Position numbers and translations under genes: made by a program. The notes under the pieces are model-generated. The model had not been told where the DNA came from and searched no databases. It saw only the letters and a program-made list of their open reading frames with translations. Positions 1 through 6,110 of a stretch of 6,177 nt of DNA are shown here, piece after piece (position 1 is the first letter of the stretch; every line of letters begins with the position of its first letter). The stretch comes from Candidatus Parcubacteria bacterium (GTDB lineage Bacteria > Patescibacteriota > Saccharimonadia > Saccharimonadales > Saccharimonadaceae): assembly GCA_023391075.1 (NCBI GenBank), contig JAEWBQ010000014.1, forward strand, positions 1 through 6,177. Reading direction: 5' to 3'.

Positions 1-10
1 CCTCTTCTCC

Positions 11-47
11 TTAAATTTAATTTGAGCAAAGTGATATAATCTCCTCA
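11..47 (+). promoter_or_regulatory. Promoter of the mscL-like gene
   Basis: A perfect TATAAT -10 box lies at 35-40. A weak -35 candidate (TTAAAT, 11-16) precedes it with an 18-base spacer. Transcription would start near 46-48, giving a leader of about 22 bases that contains the Shine-Dalgarno site AGGAG at 57-61. The -10 call is strong; the -35 is poor. Confidence 0.6.
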
Positions 48-61
48 TAAACCGTGAGGAG
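41..61 (+). promoter_or_regulatory. Inverted repeat covering the mscL Shine-Dalgarno
   Basis: CTCCTCA (41-47) and TGAGGAG (55-61) form a perfect 7-bp inverted repeat with a 7-base loop. The right arm contains the Shine-Dalgarno AGGAG of the following gene. In RNA it would hide the ribosome binding site. The left arm lies between the -10 box and the predicted transcription start, so only read-through transcripts from upstream would carry the whole hairpin. As DNA it could instead be an operator. The repeat is seen directly; its function is inferred. Confidence 0.5.
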
Positions 62-68
62 ATTTTGT

Positions 69-533
69 ATGGCAACGACCAAGAAGACCGCAACAACCAA
101 AAAAGCTTCTACGAAGACACCGACCAAGCAGCACGCACCAACCCGGGCGCAGCGCGTGGGGGCGGAAGTCAGCTCTGTCGGTAAGCATAGCGTCGGCTTT
201 TTTATGAATTTCGTAAACTTTGTCCGTGAGCAGGGTGTCGTTGGTCTGGCCGTCGGCCTGGCAATCGGTACGGCCGCCGGTGCGTCGGTCAAGGTGATCG
301 TCGACCAACTGATCGCGCCACTAGTAGGACTGTTGACGCGCGGCGTCGATCTGAACTCACTCAAGTGGGTGCTGATTTCGGCTAATCCTGCGCAGCACAC
401 CAAAGAGGTGGCAATCGGCTGGGGACTGATTCTTTCGTCGATCATTACGCTGATTGCAACGGCCTTCGTCGTCTACGGCATCGTCCACTGGGCGCGGCTG
501 GACCGGATGGACCGTAAGAAGGAAGAAGCGTAG
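69..533 (+). CDS. mscL: Large-conductance mechanosensitive channel (MscL family)
   Basis: This 154-residue protein matches the MscL family: a stretch-gated pore that releases solutes on hypo-osmotic shock. The first membrane segment (about 54-86) reads VVGLAVGLAIG and continues to LIAPLVGLL, matching the MscL pore helix and its terminal proline-leucine turn. A second segment (about 117-141) is followed by a charged RKKEEA tail, as is usual. The Asp common in the family's VVDLAVG motif is Gly here. The first 40 residues are an unusual Lys/Thr/Ala-rich cytoplasmic tail (KK repeats at 5-6, 11-12), absent from typical MscL. The start is ATG 69 because AGGAG (57-61) sits 7 bases upstream; an in-frame GTG at 54 would overlap that site. 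msrB follows 45 bases later with no terminator seen between. The protein has no cysteine. Confidence 0.82.
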   Translation: MATTKKTATTKKASTKTPTKQHAPTRAQRVGAEVSSVGKHSVGFFMNFVNFVREQGVVGLAVGLAIGTAAGASVKVIVDQLIAPLVGLLTRGVDLNSLKWVLISANPAQHTKEVAIGWGLILSSIITLIATAFVVYGIVHWARLDRMDRKKEEA

Positions 534-566
534 TACCGCTCATCTGTGCACCTTGCTTGTAGGCGG

Positions 567-572
567 TATAAT
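567..572 (+). promoter_or_regulatory. -10 box 6 bases before the msrB start
   Basis: Perfect TATAAT at 567-572, followed by six bases and then ATG at 579. Transcription would begin at or beside the start codon, giving a leaderless mRNA. No convincing -35 is present (TGTGCA at 545-550 is a 3/6 match with a 16-base spacer). No good Shine-Dalgarno precedes the ATG; only AGAAG at 573-577, too close to it. Confidence 0.6.
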
Positions 573-578
573 AGAAGT

Positions 579-965
579 ATGACGGCAGATGCATGGAAAG
601 ATAAGCTGACTCCTGAACAGTACCGCGTCCTACGCGAAAAGGGGACGGAGGCGCCGTTTAGTGGCGAGTACGACAGCGTGTTTGACCCAGGCACCTACAG
701 CTGCGCGGCGTGTGGAGCAAAATTATTCGATAGCGACACGAAATTCGATGCGCACTGCGGCTGGCCTAGCTTTTATGATGCTAAGCCAGGAAGTGTCGTG
801 CTGACGCCGGACGATTCACTCGGCATGGCACGGACAGAAGTGACCTGCGCGAACTGCGGCGGCCACTTAGGGCATGTGTTCGAAGGCGAAGGTTTCGGGA
901 CGCCGACCGACCAGCGCTATTGTATTAACTCGCTGAGTCTGAAGTTCGATCCCGCTCAAGCTTGA
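579..965 (+). CDS. msrB: Peptide-methionine (R)-S-oxide reductase MsrB
   Basis: MsrB reduces the R epimer of methionine sulfoxide in proteins, normally with thioredoxin as the electron donor, and repairs oxidative damage. The 128-residue protein is a complete single-domain MsrB. It shows the structural zinc pairs CAAC (C42, C45) and CANC (C90, C93), the motif HCGWPSF with C60 at the usual resolving position, GHLGHVF (H96, H99), and RYCINS with catalytic C115. All six cysteines therefore have an expected role. No MsrA domain is fused. The start is ATG 579 because the protein then begins in the family's usual region (WKDKLTPEQYRVLR). An in-frame GTG at 546 would add 11 residues unlike the family and lies upstream of the -10 box. 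It probably forms a unit with the following gene, since no terminator separates them. Confidence 0.95.
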   Translation: MTADAWKDKLTPEQYRVLREKGTEAPFSGEYDSVFDPGTYSCAACGAKLFDSDTKFDAHCGWPSFYDAKPGSVVLTPDDSLGMARTEVTCANCGGHLGHVFEGEGFGTPTDQRYCINSLSLKFDPAQA

Positions 966-989
966 TATACCTAGCTAATGTGATTCAAT
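962..989 (+). promoter_or_regulatory. Weak candidate promoter for the 1040-1597 gene
   Basis: TTGATA (962-967, 5 of 6 matches to TTGACA) overlaps the msrB stop codon and is followed after 16 bases by TTCAAT (984-989, 4 of 6 matches). It would give a leader of about 45 bases with a Shine-Dalgarno. Such matches arise easily by chance, and read-through from msrB is an equally good explanation. Confidence 0.25.
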
Positions 990-1039
990 AGGTACATCGA
1001 TTGCGAAATCCGTAATTGTGCAACTGAAATGAGGTGAGT

Positions 1040-1597
1040 ATGGGACATTCCCGTACCCGTAGTGCCGTGGAGTACAGGTGCTTTGCCGATAGGCGGCCGG
1101 TCATCATCCCGCCCAGGGCAGACGTCGCGCCTGACTTTCGGCAGAACGGCCGGTACGCCAGACTGGTGGCGGAGGTCCTGCGGTTGATCCCACAGTTCTC
1201 GGGTCCCGATTTCACGGATACCGTGACAGAGTTCGATACGCTGATGCCACTGCGTGCAGTGCAGATCAGCGCCGCGAACCGCGTCGTCTGGGGGCAGCGC
1301 GTTGACCACCAAGCCGCGCGGCCGGGCTTGTCGCCGTTCGTCATGCTGGACCCGATGCCGCTGACTACCGCGCTGACGGTTCAGCTGGTCATGAACGGCC
1401 GGTCGCCGTTTCTGGTACGCGCCTACGCGGGCGAAGTCGAAGCGCCGCTGCCGTGGATGAAGTCGGCGCATGACTACGATCAGGGCGGCAAGAAGGGCTG
1501 CGAACACTACTGGCGCCGTCATGCCTACGTCCTGCGGCGTGGAGTGATGCGCCCCGGTACGCAGACGCAGGTGCCGCCCGACTGGGCCCGCCGCTGA
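1040..1597 (+). CDS. Uncharacterised 185-residue protein
   Basis: I do not recognise this protein and assign no function. It is Arg- and Pro-rich, with no signal peptide and no membrane segment. The central part (about 68-130) looks like a folded beta-rich domain (PLRAVQISAANRVVWGQ, then ALTVQLVMNGRSPFLVRAYA). The C-terminal part carries a distinctive block (APLPWMKSA at 135-143, then GCEHYWRRHAYVL at 153-165) that looks like a conserved motif region. There are two cysteines, C14 and C154. The start is ATG 1040 because GAGG (1031-1034) ends five bases upstream; an in-frame GTG at 1034 overlaps that site. That site and a + strand intrinsic terminator 36 bases after the stop support this strand over a long opposite-strand frame. 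It lies 74 bases after msrB and may be co-transcribed with it. Confidence 0.72.
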   Translation: MGHSRTRSAVEYRCFADRRPVIIPPRADVAPDFRQNGRYARLVAEVLRLIPQFSGPDFTDTVTEFDTLMPLRAVQISAANRVVWGQRVDHQAARPGLSPFVMLDPMPLTTALTVQLVMNGRSPFLVRAYAGEVEAPLPWMKSAHDYDQGGKKGCEHYWRRHAYVLRRGVMRPGTQTQVPPDWARR

Positions 1598-1610
1598 CAC
1601 CTCGATTTCA

Positions 1611-1645
1611 CCTGACGTATCAGGAAAGCCTCCGCCGCACGGCTT
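1611..1645 (+). promoter_or_regulatory. Hairpins preceding and competing with the terminator
   Basis: CCTGA (1611-1615) pairs with TCAGG (1620-1624) around a CGTA tetraloop. Next, AAGCC (1626-1630) can pair with GGCTT (1641-1645), enclosing the left arm of the terminator stem at 1634-1640. Each stem is only 5 bp. The second is mutually exclusive with the terminator, an arrangement resembling a terminator/antiterminator pair. The pairing potential is directly visible; any regulatory role is speculative. Confidence 0.25.
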
Positions 1646-1670
1646 CAAATAGTGCGGCATTTCGTTTTGT
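1634..1670 (+). terminator. Intrinsic terminator after the 1040-1597 gene
   Basis: GCCGCAC (1634-1640) and GTGCGGC (1652-1658) form a perfect 7-bp GC-rich stem with an 11-base loop. A T-rich run, ATTTCGTTTTGT, follows. It ends transcription of the msrB-side unit before the orn promoter. Confidence 0.75.
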
Positions 1671-1679
1671 AAACTCCTG

Positions 1680-1685
1680 TATACT
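1680..1685 (+). promoter_or_regulatory. -10 box 7 bases before the orn start
   Basis: TATACT at 1680-1685 (5 of 6 matches to consensus) is followed after seven bases by ATG at 1693. No Shine-Dalgarno is present between them, nor a good -35 at the usual distance. A leaderless transcript is expected. Confidence 0.55.
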
Positions 1686-1692
1686 TATAGAT

Positions 1693-2253
1693 ATGGATAA
1701 AAAACTTGCCAACGCGCATACCGACCGTATTCTCTGGGTCGACCTAGAGATGACGGGGCTTGATCCGGACAAAGACCGGATTTTAGAGGTAGCCGCAATC
1801 GTGACCGATTGGGACTTCAACGAGATCGCGACGTACGAAGGTATCGTCAAAGTGAGCGAGCGGCTCATCAAGCGCCGTATGAAGGTCGGTAAGGACTTTT
1901 GGGACAAGAATCCGGAAGCGCGCGACGGGCTGCTGCAGCAAAATCGGTTCGGCTTCAGTGCGAAAAAGATCGAAAAGGAGCTGCTCGGCTTCCTGAAAGA
2001 ACACTTCGATCCGAAGCTGCCCGTGCTGCTCGCTGGCAACTCGATTCATCAGGATCGCCGCTTTATCGTGAATGAATGGCCAAAACTTAATGCACGCCTT
2101 CATTACCGCATGCTCGATGTCAGCGCCTGGAAAGTAGTGATGGAAGGCAAGTTCAAGAAGAAATTCATGAAGCCCGAAGAGCACCGCGCGCTCGGTGATA
2201 TCCGCGGCAGCATCATGGAGCTGCAGTACTACTTAGGAAAGATGAAAGCATGA
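1693..2253 (+). CDS. orn: Oligoribonuclease (DEDDh 3'-5' exoribonuclease)
   Basis: Orn degrades the 2-5-nucleotide RNAs (notably dinucleotides, including pGpG from cyclic-di-GMP turnover) left by other RNases. The 186-residue length is normal for the family. The DEDDh catalytic residues are all present: D17 and E19 in WVDLEMTGLD, D121 in GNSIHQDRRF, H164 and D169 in HRALGDIRGSI. Residues corresponding to the 5'-phosphate cap of characterised Orn enzymes are also present: S117, R139 in HYRMLDVS, and S144. The middle of the protein (DFWDKNPEARDGLL, 68-81) keeps the family's tryptophan (W70) but departs from the usual WNxxTHxxSGL pattern. There is no cysteine. The start at ATG 1693 fits the family's N-terminal length and sits just after a -10 box. 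The stop overlaps the next start as ATGA, so the two genes are probably translationally coupled. Confidence 0.93.
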   Translation: MDKKLANAHTDRILWVDLEMTGLDPDKDRILEVAAIVTDWDFNEIATYEGIVKVSERLIKRRMKVGKDFWDKNPEARDGLLQQNRFGFSAKKIEKELLGFLKEHFDPKLPVLLAGNSIHQDRRFIVNEWPKLNARLHYRMLDVSAWKVVMEGKFKKKFMKPEEHRALGDIRGSIMELQYYLGKMKA

Positions 2254-2588
2254 CCCACAAAGACCTCGAAGAATATTTACTGAGTTTTCCCAACACCTGG
2301 CTGGATTTTCCATTCGGCGAGGGGACAAGCGTCTATAAGGTTGGCCACAAGGAAACCGGCGAGGGGAAACTGTTCGCGATCATTCAAGATGGCAGCAAGC
2401 CGCTCCGGGTCAGTTTGAAGTGCGACCCGCTGCTCGCCAAGACGCTGCGCGAGAAATACGAATCAGTGTTGCCGGGCTACCACCTGAACAAGAATCACTG
2501 GAATACGATTATTTGTAGCGGGCAACTTAGCGACGACGAAGTCAAAGATTTGGCACGCCTCAGCTACCGTCTCGTGACCGAAGGCTAG
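2250..2588 (+). CDS. MmcQ/YjbR-family protein
   Basis: This 112-residue protein belongs to the MmcQ/YjbR family, whose members have a CyaY-like fold and are often labelled DNA-binding, although a cellular role is not well established. Family landmarks are clear: DFPFG (19-23), VYKVG (28-32) leading to KLFAII, SLKCDP (55-60), LREKY (66-70), PGYHLNKNHWNT (75-86) and a C-terminal SYRLV (105-109). The length is complete. Its ATG overlaps the orn stop (ATGA, 2250-2253), so it is the second gene of a two-gene operon. The 3' end is unusual: its TAG stop (2586-2588) shares the palindrome CTAG with the stop of the opposite-strand gene, leaving no room for a terminator. A functional link to Orn is suggested only by position. 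Confidence 0.88.
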   Translation: MTHKDLEEYLLSFPNTWLDFPFGEGTSVYKVGHKETGEGKLFAIIQDGSKPLRVSLKCDPLLAKTLREKYESVLPGYHLNKNHWNTIICSGQLSDDEVKDLARLSYRLVTEG

Positions 2589-3274
2589 TTCGTACTGTCG
2601 CTATAGCTCGCCAGCTGCTTTTGGATGGTGCTTAAATTGGCGCTCGTCGTATCGATGAAGCTGCGCGTGCTGGCGCTGCCCGACGACTTTTTGAGTTGTG
2701 CCATTTGCAGGAGCAGGGTCGTCAGCTGATAGTCCATGTTGCGGGCGTAGACGCGGTCGTAGATGGCGTTGAGGCGAGCATCTTCGAGGGTGCTGGTGAG
2801 CTTGTCGGTGTCGGCTTGAATCGCGGCGGTCGGTTTGATTTTGGTCGGGTCGCTGCCGGTATTTTTAAGCGGGGTAGCGATGTCACGGTTGGCGTTGGTT
2901 AGGTAGAGCGACAGATTGCTGTTGGTGACGCGCAGCTGGTTGCTTTTGATTTTGGGCTGGGCGCCGTCAGCAACTGTCTGCAGGGCCTGCAGGTGCATGG
3001 CAACGGTCGGTAAGTTCGACGAACTACCGCCGCGTAGCGCGCCGAATAGCGCCATGATCAGAAAAAGTACCACGGCGCCGATCAGCAGTGGGATGACCAC
3101 GCGTGGCAGTGGGCCTTTAGGCTTGTGCTGCTGGGGGGCGATTTGGTTGAGATAATCGATCGAATACTGCGGCTGCTGAAACTGCTGTGGCTGCGGCGCG
3201 TAGGGCTGCGCCGGTTGTTGCGGCGGATACGGTTGCTGGGGCGGCTGAGGCTGGTAGGGCTGCTGCGGTTGCAT
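2585..3274 (-). CDS. Q/P-rich single-pass membrane protein, unknown function
   Basis: The 229-residue protein has three parts. Residues 1-36 are almost only Gln, Pro, Tyr and Ala, with repeated QQPY, AQPY and PQPQQ units. Next comes a short non-repetitive segment, YSIDYLNQIAP (37-47), then a basic stretch and one membrane segment (about 58-80). Basic residues before the membrane segment (K51, K53, R58) suggest the N-terminus is inside and the C-terminal part (81-229) outside. The outer part is polar, Thr/Ser/Asn-rich and predicted helical (for example 91-133 and 152-222). It has no cysteine and matches no enzyme I recognise. GAGG (+ strand positions 3280-3283) ends five bases before the ATG. 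It is divergent from dnaG across 58 bp and convergent with the YjbR-type gene. Membrane topology is fairly safe; function is unknown. Confidence 0.8.
   Translation of the reverse strand: MQPQQPYQPQPPQQPYPPQQPAQPYAPQPQQFQQPQYSIDYLNQIAPQQHKPKGPLPRVVIPLLIGAVVLFLIMALFGALRGGSSSNLPTVAMHLQALQTVADGAQPKIKSNQLRVTNSNLSLYLTNANRDIATPLKNTGSDPTKIKPTAAIQADTDKLTSTLEDARLNAIYDRVYARNMDYQLTTLLLQMAQLKKSSGSASTRSFIDTTSANLSTIQKQLASYSDSTN
3166..3271 (-). repeat. Low-complexity repeat encoding the Q/P-rich tail
   Basis: Imperfect short repeats built on CAGCCGTA/CAGCCCTAC-like units (read on the - strand) encode repeated QPY and PQ units in residues 2-36 of the membrane protein. Such tracts expand and contract easily by slippage and are expected to vary in length between strains. 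Confidence 0.6.
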
Positions 3275-3283
3275 AGTGCCCTC

Positions 3284-3312
3284 ATTTAACCATAAACGCT
3301 AACAGAGGTAAA
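3284..3312 (-). promoter_or_regulatory. Candidate promoter of the Q/P-rich membrane protein gene
   Basis: Read on the - strand, TTTACC (3312-3307) is followed after exactly 17 bases by TTAAAT (3289-3284). Each hexamer matches consensus at 4 of 6 positions. The start codon lies nine bases after the -10, so the leader would be only about 2-3 bases. The element is interleaved with the dnaG promoter on the other strand. Confidence 0.4.
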
Positions 3313-3315
3313 GAG

Positions 3316-3324
3316 TGCTATACT
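3316..3324 (+). promoter_or_regulatory. Extended -10 promoter of dnaG
   Basis: TGC followed by TATACT (TATACT at 3319-3324) makes an extended -10 element, which can work without a good -35; none is seen at about 3296-3301. The dnaG ATG at 3333 is only eight bases further on. AGGAG (3325-3329) lies between but ends only three bases before the ATG, and would mostly lie upstream of the predicted transcript start. Confidence 0.6.
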
Positions 3325-3332
3325 AGGAGTAT

Positions 3333-5067
3333 ATGCAAGACGCCAAAGAAGAAGTGCGCGCGCGCCTCAATATCGAGGATGTGATTGGCGAGTACGTCCA
3401 GCTCAAACGGGCGGGGCGTAACTTCAAGGGCCTCAGTCCGTTCAGCGGCGAGCGGACGCCAAGCTTCTTCGTTAGTCCTGACAAACACATCTGGCATGAC
3501 TTCTCGTCCAACAAGGGCGGCGATGTCTTTAGCTTCGTCATGGAAGTTGAAGGGTTGGACTTCCGTCAAGCGCTGGAACTGCTGGCGCGCAAGGCAGGCG
3601 TCGACATGACGCAGTACGAGTCGAAGGGCAACCAGGACTTGGCGCGCCGCAAAAAGCGTCTGCTCGAAGCGCATGACCTGGCGGCGACGTATTATCAGCA
3701 CAGCCTGCTGAAGAACCAGCACGCGCTAGAGTACGTCTTTAAGAAGCGGGCGCTCAGTAAGGAGATCGTGACGGCCTTTCGGATCGGCTACGCGCCGGAT
3801 AATGGTGACGCACTGGTGCAATTTTTGACACGCAAGGGTTTTAGCAAGCGCGAGCTGGCCGATGCTGGGCTGACCAACCGCTTTGGCGGCGATATGTTCC
3901 GCGGCCGCATGACGGTGCCGCTGATGGACGGCAGTGGGCAGGTGATCGGCTTTACAGCCCGCATTATCGGCGATGTGCCCAATGCGCCGAAGTACCTCAA
4001 TACGCCGCAGACCTTGCTCTACGACAAGGGACGGCATGTCTTTGGGCTTTCGCAGGCCAAAGAAGCGATTCGGACCGGTGACTATGCGGTGGTCGTCGAA
4101 GGAAATCTGGATGTCGTCAGTAGTTACCAGGCCGGCGTGCGCCAAGTCGTCGCGACGGCAGGGACGGCTATGACGGAATTTCATCTGCGGGCGCTCCGGC
4201 GTCTGACGGGCAATGTTCGCCTGGCATTCGACGGCGACAAAGCCGGCATCGCGGCAACCGAGCGGGCGATTCCGATTGCTAGCGAAGTGGGGGTGGAACT
4301 GACGATTATCAGTCTGCCTGATAGTGCCAAGGACCCGGACGAACTGATCCAGCAAGACGTCGCGCTCTGGCAGCGGGCGATTGATACAGCTGTACCGGCA
4401 GTGGACTGGATTTTAGCGCAGTACCAAAAGCGCGAAGATATCAGTACGGCAGCCGGTAAGCGTGCCTTTACGACGGCCGGACTGAATGTCGTGGCGACGC
4501 TGCATGATCCGGTGGAGCGCGAGCACTATGAGCGCAAGATTGCCGACATGGTCGGCTCGTCGCTTGAAGCGGTGCGGGCCAAACTCGCGGCGGTACCGGT
4601 CGAGGCTGACACGCCGAAAAAGACGGTCAAGGCGAGTGGCCAGTCGCCGCACGACGACCATGCCTATCAGGACAATCTGCTGGCGGCACTGCTGATCGAC
4701 GCCCCGAGCCAGGAGCTGTTGCGTGAGTTTGACACGACGATGTTCGTGGGTGATGAGCGCCAGGCAGTGGCGAAATATTTGGCCGCCCACAGCGGTCAGG
4801 TAGTCAGCGAGACGCCAAAAGCCTTGCAAACTGTCGACACCTATGTGAAAATATTATTATTGAAGGCCGACGCTCGATACGCTGACTGGAGTGACCAAGA
4901 TCGCTACTTTGAATCAGCTCGACTGCTCCGCCAAGTGCAAACTGAACATAAGCAACACCAAAAAGATCAATTAACCGCTGCCCTGCGCGACGCGGAAGCC
5001 TCAGGTGACGACGCCAAGGCGACCGCCATTCGCGCTGAGCTTAATACGCTGATAAAGGAGATTACTC

Positions 5068-5081
<14 letters not shown>
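3333..5081 (+). CDS. dnaG: DNA primase DnaG lacking all four zinc ligands
   Basis: DnaG makes RNA primers at the replication fork together with the replicative helicase. At 582 residues it has normal family length and layout: N-terminal CHC2-type domain (about 1-95), core with FRGRMTVPL and GFTAR (189-210), TOPRIM domain (about 250-340), linker, and C-terminal helicase-binding region (about 435-582). TOPRIM acidic residues are intact: E256 and D260 in EGNLD, D300 and D302 in FDGDKAG, D334 and D336 in KDPDEL. The N-terminal domain is the oddity. The fold signature (GERTPSFFVSPDK, GGDVFSFVM) and the spacing are exact, but the usual C-x2-H-x17-C-x2-C ligands are S35, S38, D56 and S59. The whole protein contains no cysteine. 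Primase activity is likely because the catalytic core is complete. A 14-base overlap couples it to rpoD. Confidence 0.95.
4848..4862 (+). other. AT-rich rare-codon run inside dnaG
   Basis: Residues K506-L510 are encoded by AAA ATA TTA TTA TTG, an AT-rich patch in an otherwise GC-rich gene whose leucines are mostly CTG or CTC. TATTAT at 4852-4857 resembles a -10 box about 210 bases before the rpoD start, but no -35 is visible at the right distance. It could be a pause site, a weak internal promoter, or nothing. Confidence 0.25.
5054..5060 (+). promoter_or_regulatory. Ribosome binding site of rpoD inside dnaG
   Basis: AAAGGAG at 5054-5060 ends seven bases before the GTG start at 5068. It lies within dnaG codons and fixes the rpoD start. 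This is the best-placed Shine-Dalgarno in the window and contrasts with the leader-poor starts of msrB, orn and dnaG. Confidence 0.85.
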
Positions 5082-6063
<982 letters not shown>

Positions 6064-6078
6064 ACCGCTATGTGCACG

Positions 6079-6110
6079 AAATACCCCGCTGCTTGGAGCG
6101 GGGTATTTTT
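6079..6110 (+). terminator. Strong intrinsic terminator after rpoD
   Basis: AATACCCCGCT (6080-6090) and AGCGGGGTATT (6097-6107) form a perfect 11-bp stem with a 6-base loop, extendable by an A-T pair. A run of five T (6106-6110) follows. On the opposite strand the same stem is followed by only TTTCG, so it may also partly terminate the convergent gene whose stop is at 6109. Confidence 0.92.

Noticed and set aside
1..34. Possible end of an upstream gene or terminator at the left edge
   Set aside because: The 34 bases are AT-rich with no convincing coding pattern or stem followed by a T run. Too little sequence to call.
54..68. GTG at 54 as the start of the mscL gene
   Set aside because: It would place the start within the AGGAG site that is correctly spaced for ATG 69, and would add MRRFC before a normal-looking N-terminus.
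534..568. TACCGC (534-539) and GCGGTA (563-568) as a terminator after mscL
   Set aside because: The stem is only 6 bp with a 23-base loop and no T run, and it runs into the msrB -10 box. Probably chance.
971..1660. Long - strand open frame opposite the 1040-1597 gene
   Set aside because: Its translation is rich in His, Arg and Gln with no domain-like pattern. The + strand frame has a Shine-Dalgarno and a + strand terminator. It is a shadow frame of GC-rich coding sequence.
3726..4355. Long - strand open frame inside dnaG
   Set aside because: It lies opposite confirmed primase catalytic motifs, and its composition is typical of a reverse shadow frame.
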